From: Cryptomeria japonica
Lineage: Eukaryota > Streptophyta > Pinopsida > Cupressales > Cupressaceae
Reading direction: 5' to 3'
DNA: 64,000 nt
Assembly (NCBI RefSeq): GCF_030272615.1
Contig: NC_081405.1
Coordinates: forward strand, 316,234,041-316,298,040
In this document: piece after piece, positions 21,260 to 33,599 of the stretch
How positions within the stretch are numbered: the stretch's first letter is position 1
Layout: each line of letters starts with the position of its first letter
The notes under the pieces: model-generated
Told to the model about the DNA's origin: nothing
The model's input: only the letters and a program-made list of their open reading frames with translations
Database searches by the model: none
Position numbers and translations under genes: made by a program

Positions 21260-22792
21260 TCAGTTAAGAGAGAGCACCAGATCTTTGTTCTTTTGAATGG
21301 AAATCCTGTTGATTTCCTCAAGCTCCTCCATGATGAATCTGGAGGTACCCTTCTTGTTGCTTCTGCTCCTGGTTCTGGAACTAAGTCCAGTGGTTTTGGT
21401 GTCTCTAGCAGCCATATCATCTCCTCCAATATCTTTCACCAGTTCACTGTGATAGGATCTATAATCAACAACCATGGCATTAATCTTTTCAAGCCCCTCA
21501 TTGCTGTTGTTCATGGCTTCTTTCGTACTGTCGACCAGGTTTTTGAGATTTTTCTTAATCTCGGCCATGGATTTCTCCACCTTATCAATCCTTTGTTCAT
21601 GATTGCATTTCGTCACTTCGACATTCTGGGAGAGTATTTGTGTCATAATCGTGAGATTCTCCAGTTTGCTCAGCTCAGGGGAAGTAGTGAAAATATCAAT
21701 AATTTCTTTAACCCCCATTTTATGGGTGTCAATTTAATGTTCAACCCACTTCCAACAACTCTCCTAGCTTCTGGTAGCTTCCATGACTAGATTCATCCAA
21801 CTACCAACCTTCTGATTTCCATAGCTCTCTTCATTGGCTATGGTCCCCTATTTTTCTTTCTGGACATTGATAGCGATGTCCAGTTTAATCCCTTGGTCCG
21901 TAATCTTCAGGCTATGATCCTTAGCTACTAATTTTTTCTTTTTGGTGAGGGGCTCGGCCTTAGAGATTAGTTTGCTGTTGGTTTTGTATTTGCTAGCTAC
22001 CCATCTAGGGGGATTCTTACTGATGAACATCTGAGGAGTGACCATCATCTCCCCTTCATCCATAGGTTCATATTTAGGGTCATCAACAAGAACCCCACTT
22101 TCTTCGAGGTCCATTTCTGAGTTAGAGACATCTTGGACCTCCATCTACAGGTCAATCTCAACAAGAGGGGGCACAATTTCAATGGATTTAGCGTGCTCCA
22201 TGGTAAGGAAAATAAGTCCCTCATGGAGAACAGGGTTGTTAGGGTTCTCCAGATGTTTTTCCAGACTATTTTCAAGGGAGGAGGCCAGACAGAAGGGAAC
22301 AAAGATGATTTTACCGTGTCAAAAATGATTTAAGATAGTGAAATGGTAGAAAAAGATGCTTACATACCTACCATCAAGGGTGATATACCTCATTATAAAC
22401 TCAACCATGTTAGCCCAAAGGGCCATGAGGTATTTTCTATTATAGCCGCCATCGACCATCTTGGTGACTCTAGAGCACTCCTTGTCATTATCAAAGAAAC
22501 TCGATAAGTCCTCCTCCCCAGTTTTTCTATCCTTGTAAAATCTTTTTCCAATCATCGCTAGACCAGTGACCGTCACCACCAAAGTTTCATCAATCTGATA
22601 ATTGACACCATAAGCCCTGAGACTCCCTTTTTTACATCTGTTAACAAAGGCCTCTGTAAGTAGAGGAGAGGGGTCGTGAAGCCGGTCCAAGTAGGGGATG
22701 AGACCACCATCAACGACTTCATGCCAGACATCTTTATTCTTCTTCCACTTCTCGCAAGTAGAGGGATCTTGTCTATTCTTATCTCCTCCCAT
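21260..22792 (-). pseudogene. LINE third ORF (ORF3), family A, copy 1
   Basis: It starts with MGGDKNRQDP at 22792, about 250 bp after RNase H, and ends at 21260: 1533 nt, about 510 codons, interrupted near 22319 and 21848. The order is an N-terminal domain with YGVNYQIDETLVVTVTGL and FYKDRK, a conserved stretch RYITLDGR-FYHFTILNHF, a charged middle with a KKKKLVAK-like basic cluster, and a C-terminal coiled-coil region (21260-21718, VEKSMAEIKKNLKNL and similar heptads). The family has no name that I know. It is distantly reminiscent of the plant-specific 'putative plant transposon protein' domain, but that is a guess. The copy at 38776-40312 has the same order and nearly the same length. Confidence 0.75.
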
Positions 22793-23049
22793 TATGCTCC
22801 TAGTTGCCAAATAGTAGGAGATGGGGCTCACTAACACCAACCCATTGCAGAAAATGGGCCACACCCAAAGGATATCCAAATAGTAGTAGAAAAACCACAC
22901 AATGAGATAGGAAATCCAGTCGCCGAGGAGGTTTCTAGATCTTTGATTAGGGAAAAATAAAAAGAGTCATTTCCCCATCAAGTTAGCCATGGCATAATGA
23001 GGGGTCATTGATTAATGCAGTAATCATTACATGACAGATCACACAGATT

Positions 23050-23770
23050 TTTGGGGAAAGCATCCCTGCTACTCCACCAGTTAGTTGCCATGTATCCCAC
23101 CGCTAGATTGTCTAGTAGATCCGCTACCTTATTGCCTTCCCAGTATATGTGTGAGATTTTGAAATCTGTCAGCTCATTAATTATATTTCAGCAATCCTTG
23201 ATTAGGCTGGCAATTGTCCAGCTAGGATCCATGTGTCCACTCAAGCAGCTGATAGTTTTTAGCGAGTTAGACTCCAACCACACTTTAGTAAAGCCTTCTC
23301 TTTTAGCCATGTGTAACCCAATGTGGGCAGCATTGGTTTCCGTGTAGTGGTTATTTTGGGTACCCATGGGGAATGCCACTGCGAAAACCAGTAGACCAAA
23401 GTGATTCCTAGCCACTCCCTCGCACCCGGCCAACCCAAGATTTCCTTTAGCCACCCCATCCACATTGATTTTGATCCACCCCATAGGGGGACGATACCAT
23501 ATAACATTTTGTCTACACTGCTTGGTTTTGTGGATTGGGTTGGCAATATTCCAATCAATTTTCCATCGATTGATAGTATCGCAATCCTCCTAGAGAGTAG
23601 GGATTGGGGAGTCATTCTTTCTACTGGGACAGGAGTGGAGAAAGTTCTCTTTGATAGCATTGTGAATTCTAGCTGCCACAACAAAAGCATGAGTTTCCAA
23701 ATACCTAAAGACTCTATTGTTTCTTTCTTCCCAGATGCCTGAGGAAATATGTGGAAGAGATAAATTCCAG
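23050..23770 (-). pseudogene. LINE ORF2 C-terminus: RNase H-like domain
   Basis: On the minus strand the region opens with SSGIWEERNNRVFR (end of the zf-RVT linker region) and continues with an RNase H-like domain: KINVDGVAKGNLGLAG holds the first Asp, TETNAA the Glu, LESNSLK has Asn in place of the second Asp, and KVADLLDNLA keeps the last Asp. Stops interrupt the frame after 23188. Not a host RNase H, because the upstream motif and the element context are LINE-specific. Confidence 0.85.
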
Positions 23771-24549
23771 AGAACACCTAAGGCCTAATTATGAAATGGG
23801 CATTTCCATTCAAACCACATTCACAATATTTGAGACATTTTATTATCATTCTTTTAGGAAAAATAAAAGAAAATTATATTGAAATATCCTTAGAGTATGT
23901 TATAATACAATGTTTTCCAAATGACCAAAGAAATACAAATAAAATAAGAAGAAAGAAAACCCAAATGGATTTTCCTCTATCTCGTCTCCAATATAAACCC
24001 AGAGAGCCCATCAAGTAGTCACGAGCCATAAAAGGGGAGGTCCTTATTAGTATGAATAGAAAAAATGACTTATTGATCATGCCAAAAAATCAAGAAAGTC
24101 TATAACTCTTAAGGAAAGATTGATGGGCTTCCTTGTCACCTGATAAAATGTTTAATTCAAGAAACCTTTTCTTGATATGAACACCCCTTTATAAAAAAAT
24201 AACACCTGTTAGAAGTTAGTTATTTATTTTAAATAAAAATAGGATGTATAATTTCTTTTTTGTACAAAATCCAAAACTAACATGATCTTGATTAAAAAGG
24301 AAAGTGTGATGTGCTAGAAACAAATCCTTTTGAGAGAAATTAGAGACATGTTATTGGATTGTCAAATTCTATCAACTTTGGAGATAATGGTTTGAACCCT
24401 CTCAACTTTGAAACATGTACCTTGTTATCCATTCTATTGTGTACTAGTCAAGATACCCATCATGAAATTTATTACTAGTCATAACCTCTAGATGTGGCAC
24501 TCCAAAAAGGGAAATTTTAATAACTTCAAATCTATTTTATGATTAAAAA

Positions 24550-25275
24550 TATTGATGAACAATTTCATGTATTAAAAGTGCTGGTAGAGGCAAAGGCCCA
24601 AGGAAACAAATAGGCAATGGAGGAAAAGGATGTGAGGGTTTGGAAGGCTACTCTTGATATGGTAGAGAAATTGGATAAATGGAGAAAGGTCAAGGTGATG
24701 CTGAAAAATGTTAATGAAAAAATGTCTCAAAGGATCGAGAGGAATACAATGGCTAAGATGAAGGAGAACCAAGAGCTCCTAAAGACAAGAGTTGAGGAAA
24801 TGTTTATGTTGAGCTAAGAGATGGAATTAAAGAATTTGGCCTCCTTACATGCTATACATGATAAAATAGAATAAAGGCGAAGCAGAAGAGAGACATGGAG
24901 CCTCTCTCTACAATGATGGATAACCTCACCTCTCTGGTCAAGGTTACCACAAAGTTAGGCATTCTAGCCTCTGTAAGAGATTTGAACAAAAAATATTTTC
25001 TTTTATAAATAAGAAAAGTGTTGTGTAATAAATGGCAGGAGGATAATGCCCTTTCTTAGTAGACCATTTCTTCATGTCTTTGGTGGGTTGCTAGTTATTT
25101 TTTGTTTTTTGGCTCTTTCTCTAATCTTTTTCTAGTCGTCTATTGGTTTCTAGTGTGTTTTGGTGTCCTATGCTTTTTGGCTGGGTGTGCACTCCTCATA
25201 CATCCCAGGTAGTTGTTGTTTAGTGGATATGTAAACATTCAAGCCTATCCCACTTTAGTTGATAAAAAATTTATG
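24550..25275 (+). mobile_element. Old LINE 3' end (coiled-coil ORF3 tail and 3' UTR), unit 1
   Basis: The plus strand has a Lys/Glu-rich coiled-coil frame (24617-24817: KLDKWRKVKVMLKNVNEKM) followed by decayed codons and a T/G-rich 3' UTR with CTTTTTGGCTGGGTGTGC, ending at GATAAAAAATTT. The same tract is in unit 2 at 28066-28760, so the insertion is older than the segmental duplication. The layout of coiled coil followed by a TTGG-rich 3' UTR matches the LINE ends at 39962-40497 and 41458-42180. Confidence 0.6.
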
Positions 25276-25325
25276 TATTTGATTTTCGGTACAAACTCTA
25301 CTTCTTTTAGTTTTAATTAGAATTT

Positions 25326-25386
25326 TTTTTATTATGGAACAAATAGGTTTTGAACGGACCCAAAACCCTTTAACAAAAAGCTACAG
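25326..25386 (-). mobile_element. 61-bp LINE 3' end with 16-bp target duplication
   Basis: GTTTTAATTAGAATTT occurs perfectly at 25310-25325 and 25387-25402. Between them the minus strand reads a LINE tail (GGGTCCGTTCAAAACCTATT then an A-rich run). Unit 2 has an uninterrupted version at the same place. This is a severely 5'-truncated LINE insertion. Confidence 0.85.
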
Positions 25387-26627
25387 GTTTTAATTAGAAT
25401 TTGTTGGCATCATGCATACTATTATTTTTCAAGAAGATATTTAGGACAAACATTAATAAGAAGTGTACCACATGAATTTCTTTAGTTAGTTCTAATTTCT
25501 GATGAAGTAGATTTAAGTCGTTCTTAGAAATTTAAATATTTTTTAAATTTTATCTTGATGTACTCTTGTTTTCTAATTACTTAATGATGTATAGTGTAGT
25601 TTAACATTTCTCTTTTAGATTTCAAAGTAAGTTGATGAAATTATCTTAAATTGTATTAATTCTCTACATTTTACTTATTCTACTAAACTAGGAAGAGTTG
25701 GTTATGTTAAAAATTATTTTATTATTATTGTAGATGCACACATGCATCCATTATTATTCATTTTTTAGTAGCATCCATGGGTGGTACACTTTAGCAATAT
25801 CAATCCTAACTATGTGACTTAAGAGAGTAATTGTGTCACTAATCTTCTACCAAAATCTTCTTTGACATGTAAAGTTTATAGTTTTTGGATTAAATAATCA
25901 ATTTTTATTTATAATTCTAGTACACTAATCAACAAGAGCCCTAGAATATTCTCTTTATGGATACACGAGTATTTTTATGAAAGAATCCCTTGGAGGGATA
26001 TTTAACATATCTTCAATATCCAAGCATTTTATCCAAGGTTAATGCCGCCCGTTTGGCTTTGTAAAAATCGTACATATATAGCGGTCGCTTATGAAGAGAA
26101 TAAATATGTACTCCAATAAATGCAGCTCTGTTGAAAACGACGCCTGCTCAGATGTTTTCCTCACCTTGTGATGTCCAAAGTAGAAGAAGATCGCTGATAG
26201 TGAGGATTGGCCACATTTTTATACATGCAATGTCTATACCTTTATTTAAGGTATTCGTCTGATTCAAACAAATAATTGTTTTTGAATGGACTCGCCAGCC
26301 CAGATCACAAGTGCTTGTATTTCAATTTTCTTATCCAATAATTTATAATGTATATAAATTTAATTTTATCAATATTAAAGAGACAACATAAATAAACAAA
26401 TAATAAATGAAGATTTTAATGGTTGAATATTATTATAAGTAATAATAGATTAATTGAAATTTAAAAATATTTATCATGAGAGATGTGTATTAGTATTATT
26501 AAAGATTTTTTATTGGTTCAATATCAATATATTTAATAATCATTTAATAATATGAATCATAATTTATTTTATTAAGGTGGGTTGAATATATATTTGATCA
26601 TATATATGAATTAATTAGAAAATTAAA

Positions 26628-26719
26628 GGGCTTGGTCCATGTTCGTTTTGCTTTTGTTGCTGGTTTTGGACTTTAATGCTTATTTTCTGTTTACCCATTT
26701 ACCTTAATCAAAAACCAAA
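26628..26719 (+). mobile_element. 92-bp LINE 3' end in unit 2
   Basis: An insertion absent from unit 1, flanked by AAAATTAAA (26619-26627 and 26720-26728). It carries the family A tail ending (TGTTTACCCATTTACCTTAATCAAAAAC), which is like 40478-40500 (TGTTTTTACCTTAATCAAAA). A dead-on-arrival truncated copy. Confidence 0.75.
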
Positions 26720-28059
26720 AAAATTAAATATTTATAATCAGTCTTTATTAATATTGATAAAAAATTTTTATTGTTTGAATAATATTTTAAGTAATAATCA
26801 ATTGGTACTAGGTATCAGATTAATTATTTTGCTATGATGGATTGAATGCACATTTGATCATAAATAGTGATTAATTCAAATTTTATTATATTAATAATCA
26901 AAGGTGTTTACTAGTATTAGTAAAGTTTTTTTAAATTTCATGGATAATATTATAAATAATAATAAATTAATACTATGCATCGAAACGATTATTTTATAAT
27001 GGAGTTTGAATGAAAATTTGATCATAAATATTGATTATTTGAAATTTAAAAATATTTATAGTCACAAGTGTATCTAGTAAGGAGAGATAAACAATATAGG
27101 TTTCTATGATTTTGTATATAAGCAAATTTTCATGTTGAGCTATTGTAAATGTACTATCTTGTGAAAATATTAAATATTAATTAAAATATCATATATTGAG
27201 AGTAAATATTTTAGAGTATCATAACATTAATTAGGTTTCAAAAATTAATGACCATTTAGCTATACAAATTTTGTTAAATGAACTCATATGATGCCTCTAG
27301 ATATTCTTTCAAAGTTTTTGTTTGTTGTTATATTATAAAGTTTGTTATGTAATATTTGAGATATTTTATTAGCATGATTTTAGGAAAAAAAAAAGAAAAC
27401 TATATTAAAATATTCTTAAAACGTGTTATAATACAATGATTTCCAAATGACCAAAGAAATACAAATAAAATAAGAAGAAAGAAAACCCAAATGGATTTTA
27501 AACCATCTCATCTCCAATAGAAACCTAGAGAGCCCATCAAGTAGTCACAAACCCTAAAAGGGGAGGTTGTTACTAGTTTGAATAGAAATAATAACTTATT
27601 GAGCATGCCAAAAAATAAAGAAAGTCCATAACTCTAAAGGAAAGATTGATGAGATTCCTTGTCACCAGATAAAATGTTAAATTTAAAAAACCTTTTCTTG
27701 ATGTTAAAACCCCTTTATGAAAAAATTACACTCGTTAGAAGTTAGATATTTATTTTAAAGGAAAATAGGATGCATAATTTTTATTTTGTACAAAAGCCAA
27801 AACAAATATGGTCTTGATTAAAAATGAAGGTGTGATGTGCTAGAAACTAATCCTTTTAGGAGAAAATAGAGATATGCTATTGGAATGTTAAAATCTATCA
27901 AATTTGGAGAAGATGGTTTGAACCCTCTCAACTTTGAAACATACACCATGCCATCCATTCTATTATGTACCGGTTGAGCTATTAATCATGAAATTTATTA
28001 CTAGTCGTAACCTCTAGGTATGGCACTCCCAAATGGACAAGTTTTAGAACTTCAAATAT

Positions 28060-28765
28060 ATTTTTATGATTAAAATTATTGATGAACAACTTCATGTATT
28101 AGAAGCAGTGGCAGAGGTAGATCCTCAAGTTGACAATTGGGCAATGGAGGAAAAGGATGTCAGGGTTTGGAAGGCTGCTAGCGATATGACAAAGAAATTG
28201 GATAAATGGAGAAAGGTTGAGATGATTCTAAAAGACATTAACGAAAAAATGTCTTTGAGGGTTGTGAGGAATATCATGGCTAAGATGAAGGTGAACTAAG
28301 AGGTACTAAAGAGAACAGTTGAGGAAATCTCAAGTTGAGCTAGGAGATGGAATTAAAGAATTCAACCTCCTTTCATGTTATACATGAGGAAATAGAATAC
28401 AAAAAGATGAAGTGAAAGAGATACATGGAGTTTACCTCTACAACGATGGATCACCTAACCTCTGTGGTGAAGGATACCTTTGAGTTAGGCACTCTAGCCT
28501 CTAGAAATAATTTAAACAAAAAAGGAAAGAGGATAATGCCCCGGCTCAATAGACCATTTCTTCATGTCTTTGATGGGTGCCTAGTTGTTGTTTGTTTTTT
28601 GGCTCTATTTCTAGTCTTGTTCTAGTTTTTTGTTGGTTTCTAGTGTGCTTTGGTGTCCTGTGTTTTTTGACTATGTGTGCACTCCTCGTGTGCCCCAAGG
28701 TAGTTTCTTTTTAGCAGAAATGTAAAGGTTCGAGCCTACCCTGCTTTAATTAATAAAAAATTTAT
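28060..28765 (+). mobile_element. Old LINE 3' end, unit 2 copy
   Basis: Duplicate of 24550-25275. The coiled-coil frame is longer here (28066-28299, LHVLEAVAEVDPQVDNWAM then KLDKWRKVEMILKDINEKM), followed by the same 3' UTR ending in AATAAAAAATTT. Confidence 0.6.
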
Positions 28766-29229
28766 GTATTTAATTCTAGTTACAAACTCCACTTATTTTA
28801 GTTTTAATTAAAATTTATTATCATCATGCATACTATTGTTTATCAAGAAGATATTTTAGGAATTTAGGAGATGCTTTGATAAAAAGAGTATCGCATGAAT
28901 TTATTTAGTTAGTTTTTATTTCTTATGAAGTAGATTTTTTTTTTTTTTTGAAAAAAAGTGGTAAAGATTTATTCAGAAATCAAAGAAATACAAAGATCGG
29001 GCCTTAGGCCCACCAAAATAGCAACAAAAATTAAAAGGATCCTAAAAGAACTACCAACACCACCACTACAAAGTCCAGTGACCATAGAATTAGATTCGAT
29101 CGTCGGATTTCCAATGATAATACATTTTTGGAAAGCCCTCACAGAGATGACGTCAGACAAAGTAGGTCCTAAGGCCAACTAGTTTGGAATTATACCAAAA
29201 ACTAGGCTCATACTGAGCCTTGAAGAGGC

Positions 29230-30562
29230 TCAAAAATGACAATAAAAAGGAAACAAACATAAAAAGGAAATCGATCCTACAACACTGGGTTCTCTTGCAT
29301 CATCCTGTCTTCTAGCATTAACCTGTTTAAATTTTTTAGGATAATTAGGAGGTAGACCATCCCTTCCACTAAAATCCCAACCATCAACATGCTTTGAAGC
29401 CCACTTGGCCAAACAATTAGCCACTCTATTCCACTCCCTCGGAATATGACAAAAGGAAACAAATTCTAATGTATTACACAGTTGCAAAATCTGTCTGACC
29501 ATAGAAGCTAATTGCCAACTCACATCATTCAAATTTTGTTTTTTCAACATGTTCACAACAATCTAAGAATCTGACTCACAAATAACCTTCCTCCATCCTA
29601 AAGAACAACCTTGCTCAACAACAATCTTAATAGCTAGGGCCTCCATAAGATTGTTAGAGTGCTGCCCAATATAAATAGAGAAGGAAAAAACTACACAATC
29701 ATCATTACCTATACCTATACCTCCAATACCTCCATGTCCAGGAATCCCATAGGAAGAGCCATCTTTATTAATTTTTAAGATTCCCATAGGAGGGGGAATC
29801 CACCTTCCATTTATACTTATCCATTGCTTCACATGTCAAGATCTATTTCCAGCAACACAGTCCATTTTAATTTTCCAATTGTAGATTCCTTACAATATCA
29901 TAATTACCCAAATCAACATTTTCAGACAAATTGCACTTAGCCGAGATTTACTCATGAAGCCTATGAACTAGCTTCTGCCACAGCTGTGGACTCCCTATAT
30001 GTGAATCACAAAAGACCCTCTGATTCCTTTCTAGCCACAAATTCTAGATAATAAGGGCTAGCCCAATAGCTCGGGCCACTTGAAGAAAAGACGTCTTTGC
30101 TGGGGGTCTACCCAAGCTATCCCAAAAGTCAATTAAGGAGGTAGTATGTCAACAAGCATGTTGCCAAGCCTCCAACCACTTGTGCCAAATATCCCTAGAG
30201 AAAGGGCATAGAAAAAACAAGTGGGAGCAACCTTCCTCATTATGCATACAAAGATAATAGACAGATGGTCCCTAGAAGCCTGTCTTACGAAGATTATTGC
30301 ACGTGAGGCATTTCCTCTAAGCAACCAGCCATAAGAAAAAATTAAAAATTGGCCAAGAGAAGCTATTCCAAACCTTCTTCCACCAGGGAACATCCATCAA
30401 CCCATGCAATTGCCTATCAAGCTGAGCATAACCTTTAGCAATAGAAAACTTTCCTTTTGGGTTAGGACCCCAAGCCAAAATATCTCTCTCCTTGAGAGAA
30501 CTACTTAACCTGCCCTCCAAGATATTAACCAACACCACACAATCTTCATCTGAGCCAACCAA
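29230..30562 (-). pseudogene. LINE ORF2 zf-RVT and RNase H domains
   Basis: 30317-30562 and 30133-30393 cover the zf-RVT region (WKKVWNSFSWPIFNFFLWLVA). 29563-29832 and 29230-29556 form the RNase H domain (PPMGILKINKDGSS, LMEALAIKI, CESDS), while the last Asp is Asn in RVANCLAKWA. After RNase H there is only a 3' UTR. Confidence 0.88.
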
Positions 30563-30682
30563 TGGCTATTCAAGAGGATCGTTCCAGCAAGTCACCTCAA
30601 CCTGTCCAATGCGCGTAACTGTTTTAAAATTCTCCACCTTAACCCATCCAACATCAGTGAAAATGTTGCAAAGAGGCTAGAG

Positions 30683-32541
30683 CTATGGATAACTAGACAG
30701 AATAGGAGGGTGACCATCCCAAGGGTCTTGCCAAAAAATAGCTTCATAGCCTCTATTACAAATCCAGAAAAGGCCATCCTTAATAAGTTGGGCACCATTT
30801 TTAAGAGTATCCCAGATACAAGAGCCCTTGCCCACTAAACTAAGACGAGGCACCTCATGATCATTAGCACTAGGGAGATACTTGTGGGTTAAAAACTTGG
30901 CCCGCTCCTGATCCTGACTATTACACCACCTCCAATACATCTTAGCCACAAAGGCCTTGCTAACCAAAGCAATAGATCTAAGGCCAAGACCCCCAGCATG
31001 TCTCAGTCTACAAATAGAGTCCCATTTAGCTAAACTCCACTTAGAAGAAAGAAAACTACTAGACCAAAGAAATTGATGGGAAAGAGCATCGAACTCTCTC
31101 ACAAAGATGGAGGGGGGAGGCTGCACAAAACACCTATAAATGGGAAGCGCTTGCACCATAGTCTTCATAAGAATCACTCTTCTAGTAGAGGATAACCACA
31201 TGTAAGTCCAATGATTAACCTTGCAACGAAATTTATCCCAAATTCCTTACCAAAAATCTTCGCATTGAACCCCTAAATCTAAAGGAATCCCAAGGTACAA
31301 CAAAGGAAGGGACCTCGTCTGAAATATGAAGATCTTGGCAATCCTATTTTGAATAAGATGAGGATTATTGAAGAAATATATGGATGATTTATCTTCATTA
31401 ATTTTATGACTGGAGGCTTTGCAATAGATATCCAAAGTTCTCCTAAAATTCACTACCTCATTGATTCTGGCCCTACCCATCAAACCTACGTCATCCACAA
31501 ACTGAAGATGAGATTAGGGAGGTAGAGAATTGCTCCAACTCTAGCCCTAAATAAGACCATTTCTCACTTGGGAAGTGAGAAATCTACCAAGACCTTCAGC
31601 CATGAGAATAAATAAATAGGGAGATAAAGGGTCCCCTTGCCGAAGCCCCTACGAAGCACTAAACAAATCTGAGGGTTCCCCATTAATAAGAACTAAGAAG
31701 GAGGTAGAAGTCACACAGTTAAGAACCCAATTCACCCACTCTTCTCCAAAGCCAAAATCCAAAAAGGATCTTTTGGAATAAATCCCAACTCACCCTATCA
31801 CAAGCTTTGGCCATGTCAAGTTTAATAAACATATCATTCTCTTTAGAGGAAGCCATCAAATGAATAGCCTCCATTTCTATCACAAATCCATCAAGGATCT
31901 ATCTTCCATCAATGAAACCACCTTACTCCTTAGAAACCAAAGTATAGAGGAGAGGTTTGAATCATTAAAAAATTAATTTAATGATTGTCTTGTAGACAAC
32001 ATTACATAAAGCAATAGGCATGTATTGATCTAAGCTATTAGCGCCCTCCTTCTTAGGAACAAGAGCCAAGAAGGTAGAATTCATAGATTTGAGCATTTGT
32101 TTATTCCTATGAGATTCCTAAACCACATCTAGAAGATCATACTTTATAATCTCCCAAAATTCCTTAAAAAAACTCAATAGGAAACCCGTGAGCGATAGGA
32201 GCCTTGTCTTTTTTTATTTGAAACACAACCCCCTCAAGTTTAGACAACAAAATGGGGCACAAGAGAGCATCATTCATTTCAACAAAGACAAGAGATGGAA
32301 TACAGTTCAAGATGGCCCTCTCTTCCACCATAGCATCCATAGCGATTTCTTCTTTAGATGAAATATAAACCCCTTCTAAAGATATGAGAGAGGTAATAGA
32401 GTTACCATACCTTTGAGCCTTAACACAATTATGAAAAAGAGATCTGTTTCTATCACCTTCTTGGAGCCAATCCACATGATACTTTTGTTTCCATAAAATC
32501 TCCTCACACAAACTCCCACTCTTATAAGTCCTTAAGAGCAA
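30683..32541 (-). pseudogene. LINE ORF2 reverse transcriptase and thumb
   Basis: Frames 32164-32541 (WKQKYHVDWLQEGDRNRSLFH), 31247-31498 (FVDDVGLMGR in place of the usual FADD) and 30683-31201 (WLSSTRRVILMKTMVQALPIY, KWDSICRLRHAGGLGLRSI) together make up a non-LTR RT and its C-terminal extension. The section between 31500 and 32160 is present but full of stops. Confidence 0.88.
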
Positions 32542-32797
32542 GGGACTTGGCCATACTAAGCTCCATAGTCATTCCTTGATCCCTAATTTGATGCATAACA
32601 TCATCTAGCTTTGATTGAGCTGCCATCTTGTGTCTATGAAGATTCCCCAATTATTGTTTATTTCACATCTTCAGCCTATATTTCACATGTTGTAATCTCT
32701 TCCCAAAGGTGTACATAGCTCGCTCATGGGTAGGCACCCCTTCATACCACCAATCAACCATAAGATCCTTCATTGACTGATCATGAAGCCACATCAA

Positions 32798-33539
32798 TTA
32801 AAATTTGAAACAAGGACTTTTGGAGGTTCTACAAGATGTAATAGAAAGTTTAATAGGCCAATGACCAGAACCCCTCCAATCAAGATCTGAAATGGTGGAC
32901 CACCTATCATGCACCCAATAGCAAGAAACCAAAAATCTATCAAGATTTTCAGAGATAGCCTCAACACCACTCCTTCTATTAATCCATGTAAAGATACCAT
33001 TAATTGGCTTCACATCAATGAGATTCAAGAGACCAATATTCTCTGAGTAAGTTTGAGGAAGGATCAGGCCAAAATAACCCACCTTGCTTTTCCTCCAAAC
33101 TAGTAAGATCATTAAAATATCCAACCAAACTCCATGGGAGAAAAGGATCTTGAGCCTGAACAAGATTGATGTGAACCCAAAGATGTGACCTACCCACAAG
33201 ATCAGTAGGATCATAAATATTAGAGAAGAGGCATCTTTCTCTAGTTTCAAAGCTAGAAGCAGCCATAGAAATGAAAGACCTACTAAAAAACCACCACAAA
33301 GGGGAAACTTTCATGGGGTTCCAGAAGCATGTGACCCCCCCTGAACTATCATGAGAGCTCACTCTCTGCCAAAGGCCTTGAGGCCAGACATGCAAAGCAT
33401 AACTAGTGAAACTATCCACTGAAAGCTTGGTTTCCTGAATAAAAACAACATCAGGAGAATAAGAGTCAATTAATCTACAAAGAGCCTTTTGTCTAGAGAT
33501 GTTATTCAACCCCCTTACATTCCATGAGAGAACAATCAT
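32798..33539 (-). pseudogene. LINE ORF2 endonuclease domain (APE-like)
   Basis: The start MIVLSWNVRGLNN, PDVVFIQETK and a Gly-rich SSGGVTCFWNP stretch are the usual N-terminal blocks of the exonuclease-endonuclease-phosphatase fold. The SDH motif near the C-terminus is changed to SGH (GSGHWPIKLS), and the GDFN block reads GYFND, so two active-site positions are altered. Two overlapping frames are needed, showing a frameshift near 33000. Confidence 0.88.
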
Positions 33540-33599
33540 TTATGTGGTTGAGAGAAGTGGAAATCAATGGGCTTCAGAGACCCCGACTCAACCAAAGTA

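Larger units (their letters stand above)
21077..23825 (-). mobile_element. 5'-truncated LINE with a third ORF (family A), in unit 1
   Basis: The collinearity between units breaks at CTTTCAA (21076) and resumes at AATATTTGAGA (23826). The inserted DNA reads on the minus strand as the end of an L1-type ORF2 (RNase H), then a third ORF, then a 3' UTR ending in an A-rich tail at about 21080. No target duplication is visible and about 38 bp of target present in unit 2 is missing, so insertion with a deletion is likely. Confidence 0.85.
19751..26020. repeat. Tandem segmental duplication, unit 1
   Basis: Unit 1 starts at CCAAGCATTTTAACCAAGG and ends at TATTTAACATATCTTCAATAT. The same start motif recurs at 26021, directly after the unit 1 end, and unit 2 ends at 35779 with the same CTTCAATAT. 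Long collinear stretches support this: 20640-21070 with 26880-27310, 23825-24540 with 27345-28060, and 25490-26020 with 35275-35779. Unit 1 alone contains a LINE at about 21080-23825 and a 61-bp LINE tail at 25326-25386. Confidence 0.9.

Noticed and set aside
21107-21790. 227-codon plus-strand frame
   Set aside because: It lies antisense to the 3' UTR and coiled-coil end of LINE ORF3, and the minus-strand reading has homologues in other copies.
23188-23484. RNase H-like frame as a host RNase H gene
   Set aside because: It is preceded by the LINE zf-RVT linker motif and followed by ORF3 and an A-rich tail, so it belongs to a LINE.
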